Assembly (NCBI GenBank): GCA_019113455.1 | Contig: DXHG01000164.1 | Location: 1 to 7,115 of the forward strand | From: Candidatus Treponema faecavium | GTDB lineage: Bacteria > Spirochaetota > Spirochaetia > Treponematales > Treponemataceae | DNA length: 7,115 nucleotides | Direction: 5' to 3' | In this document: one piece after another, positions 6,085 through 7,115 of the stretch | Layout: each line of letters starts with the position of its first letter | Numbering within the stretch: position 1 is the first letter of the stretch | Program-made: the position numbers and the translations under genes | Notes under the pieces: generated by a model | The model's input: only the letters and a program-made list of their open reading frames with translations | The model's database searches: none | What the model was told of the DNA's origin: nothing

Positions 6085-7115
6085 CTATTCCGTGACAGCT
6101 GCGTCTTCCGCACGGTTGTCAGCAAGCGCTTTTCCGGCAAGATTTTCTTCCGCCTTGACAATATCGTTAAACTCGGATTCCTCTATCACTTCTTTTTCAA
6201 GCAGCCGGTTCGCGATATAATCCATCACCGTCCGCTTTGACGTGAGCAGCTCGACAACGTGATTAAACCGCTCTTCCATAATGCGCGCAAGTTCATCGTC
6301 TATATACTGCTGCGTCGCTTCTGAATACTCGCGTATGAGCTGCGGCTCCGCCGCGCCGTACCCGCCGCCGCGCTGCGAGAGCACCACGTTCTTAAACCGC
6401 CCGCTCATGCCGTAATCGGTCATCATGCGCCGCGCAATGTCGGTCGCGCGCTGCAAATCGTTGCCTGCTCCCGTGGACACCTGGTTAAACGCAATCAGTT
6501 CCGCAGCGCGGCCTCCGAGCAGCACGTCTATTTCGCCGTACAGCTCGCGCTCCGTGCGCAGATACCGGTCTTCTTCAGGCATCTGCAGCGTATAGCCAAG
6601 CGCCGCAACGCCGCGCGGTATAATGGATATCTTATGCACTTTATCAGCGCCTTCCGTAAAAGCCGCCGTCAGCGCGTGCCCCGTCTCGTGGAACGCAACA
6701 ATACGCCGCTCATCTTCTTTTATTACGCGGCTTTTCTTCTGCAGACCGGCGACAGCCTTTTCGACAGCTTCGTCAAGGTCTTCCATGATAACCGCCTTGC
6801 GCCCGGCACGCACCGCAAGCAGCGCCGCCTCGTTTATTACGTTGGCAAGATCTGCTCCCGCAAAACCGGACGTCGTACGCGCAATGGCGGCAAGATCAAC
6901 ATCATTGCTGAACTTCACGTTTTTGGCATGTATCTTTAAGATGGCCTCACGACCTTTCACGTCGGGCCGGTCAACGACAACCTGCCGGTCAAACCGCCCG
7001 GGACGCAAAAGCGCGGGGTCAAGCACGTCGGGCCGGTTTGTCGCCGCAATGAGGATAAGCCCTTTTGAATTGTCAAAACCGTCCATCTCGACAAGCAGCT
7101 GGTTCAGCGTCTGCT
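6085..7115 (-). CDS. ftsH: ATP-dependent zinc metalloprotease FtsH, C-terminal part (5' end outside window)
   Basis: FtsH is a membrane-anchored hexameric AAA+ protease that unfolds and degrades damaged membrane proteins and some short-lived cytoplasmic regulators. The window holds the last 342 complete codons and the TAG stop; the transmembrane N-terminus and Walker A and B motifs lie beyond the right edge. In visible numbering, the stretch opens with QTLNQLLVEMDGF and continues with the AAA second region of homology, ATNRPD at 24-29 and arginine fingers Arg37 and Arg40 in LLRPGRFDR. Then comes the peptidase domain with the zinc motif HETGH at 142-146 (catalytic Glu143) and the likely third ligand Asp219 in TGAGNDLQRAT. 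The C-terminus is a charged, low-conservation tail. All visible catalytic residues are intact, with no frameshift. The next gene, ilvB, begins 53 bp downstream without a terminator. Confidence 0.97.
   Translation of the reverse strand, partial: QTLNQLLVEMDGFDNSKGLILIAATNRPDVLDPALLRPGRFDRQVVVDRPDVKGREAILKIHAKNVKFSNDVDLAAIARTTSGFAGADLANVINEAALLAVRAGRKAVIMEDLDEAVEKAVAGLQKKSRVIKEDERRIVAFHETGHALTAAFTEGADKVHKISIIPRGVAALGYTLQMPEEDRYLRTERELYGEIDVLLGGRAAELIAFNQVSTGAGNDLQRATDIARRMMTDYGMSGRFKNVVLSQRGGGYGAAEPQLIREYSEATQQYIDDELARIMEERFNHVVELLTSKRTVMDYIANRLLEKEVIEESEFNDIVKAEENLAGKALADNRAEDAAVTE

Noticed and set aside
1..7115. Mobile element, CRISPR array, toxin-antitoxin pair, tRNA or riboswitch
   Set aside because: No transposase or integrase motifs, spaced direct repeats, small overlapping gene pair, cloverleaf or long structured leader was seen on either strand.

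Overview
The window is ordinary bacterial chromosome: about 50% GC, tightly packed, with housekeeping and sensory genes. I see no mobile element, CRISPR array, tRNA or rRNA. A spirochaete of the Treponema group is my best guess. It rests on the long-coiled-coil chemotaxis receptor with a sigma-28-like promoter, the HTIEH/CGNYLD-type LuxS and the general gene style. It is an inference, because no diagnostic RNA gene is present.

Layout. Reading leftwards from the right edge on the minus strand: the C-terminal half of ftsH (6085-7115, running off the window); after a 53-bp gap, ilvB (4220-6031), the catalytic subunit of acetohydroxyacid synthase; after an 81-bp gap holding a good -10 box, luxS (3653-4138); after a 168-bp gap holding a sigma-28-like promoter, a 726-residue methyl-accepting chemotaxis protein (1304-3484). 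A plus-strand gene for an unrecognised four-helix membrane protein (828-1208) converges on the receptor gene. The two share a symmetrical, probably bidirectional terminator at 1252-1283. The left end (1-558, minus strand) is a hexapeptide-repeat O-acetyltransferase, nearly complete and divergent from the membrane-protein gene. Their 269-bp intergenic region carries a perfect 9-bp inverted repeat, a short direct repeat and an extended -10 promoter.

How the genes relate. ftsH and ilvB are probably co-transcribed, with no terminator between them. luxS probably has its own promoter, although read-through from ilvB is not blocked by any visible terminator. The chemotaxis receptor looks like an isolated member of a flagellar/chemotaxis regulon, joined to it by promoter type and not by position. 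IlvB makes branched-chain amino acid precursors, LuxS recycles the methyl cycle (and makes the AI-2 precursor), and FtsH is the membrane quality-control protease. They do not form one obvious pathway.

I looked for an undescribed system and did not find one. The points most worth following are the sigma-28-like promoter of the receptor, the AHAS I-like Gln in the IlvB active site with no small-subunit gene next to it, the receptor's symmetrically lengthened signalling coiled coil, and the repeat-rich divergent intergenic region at 559-827.
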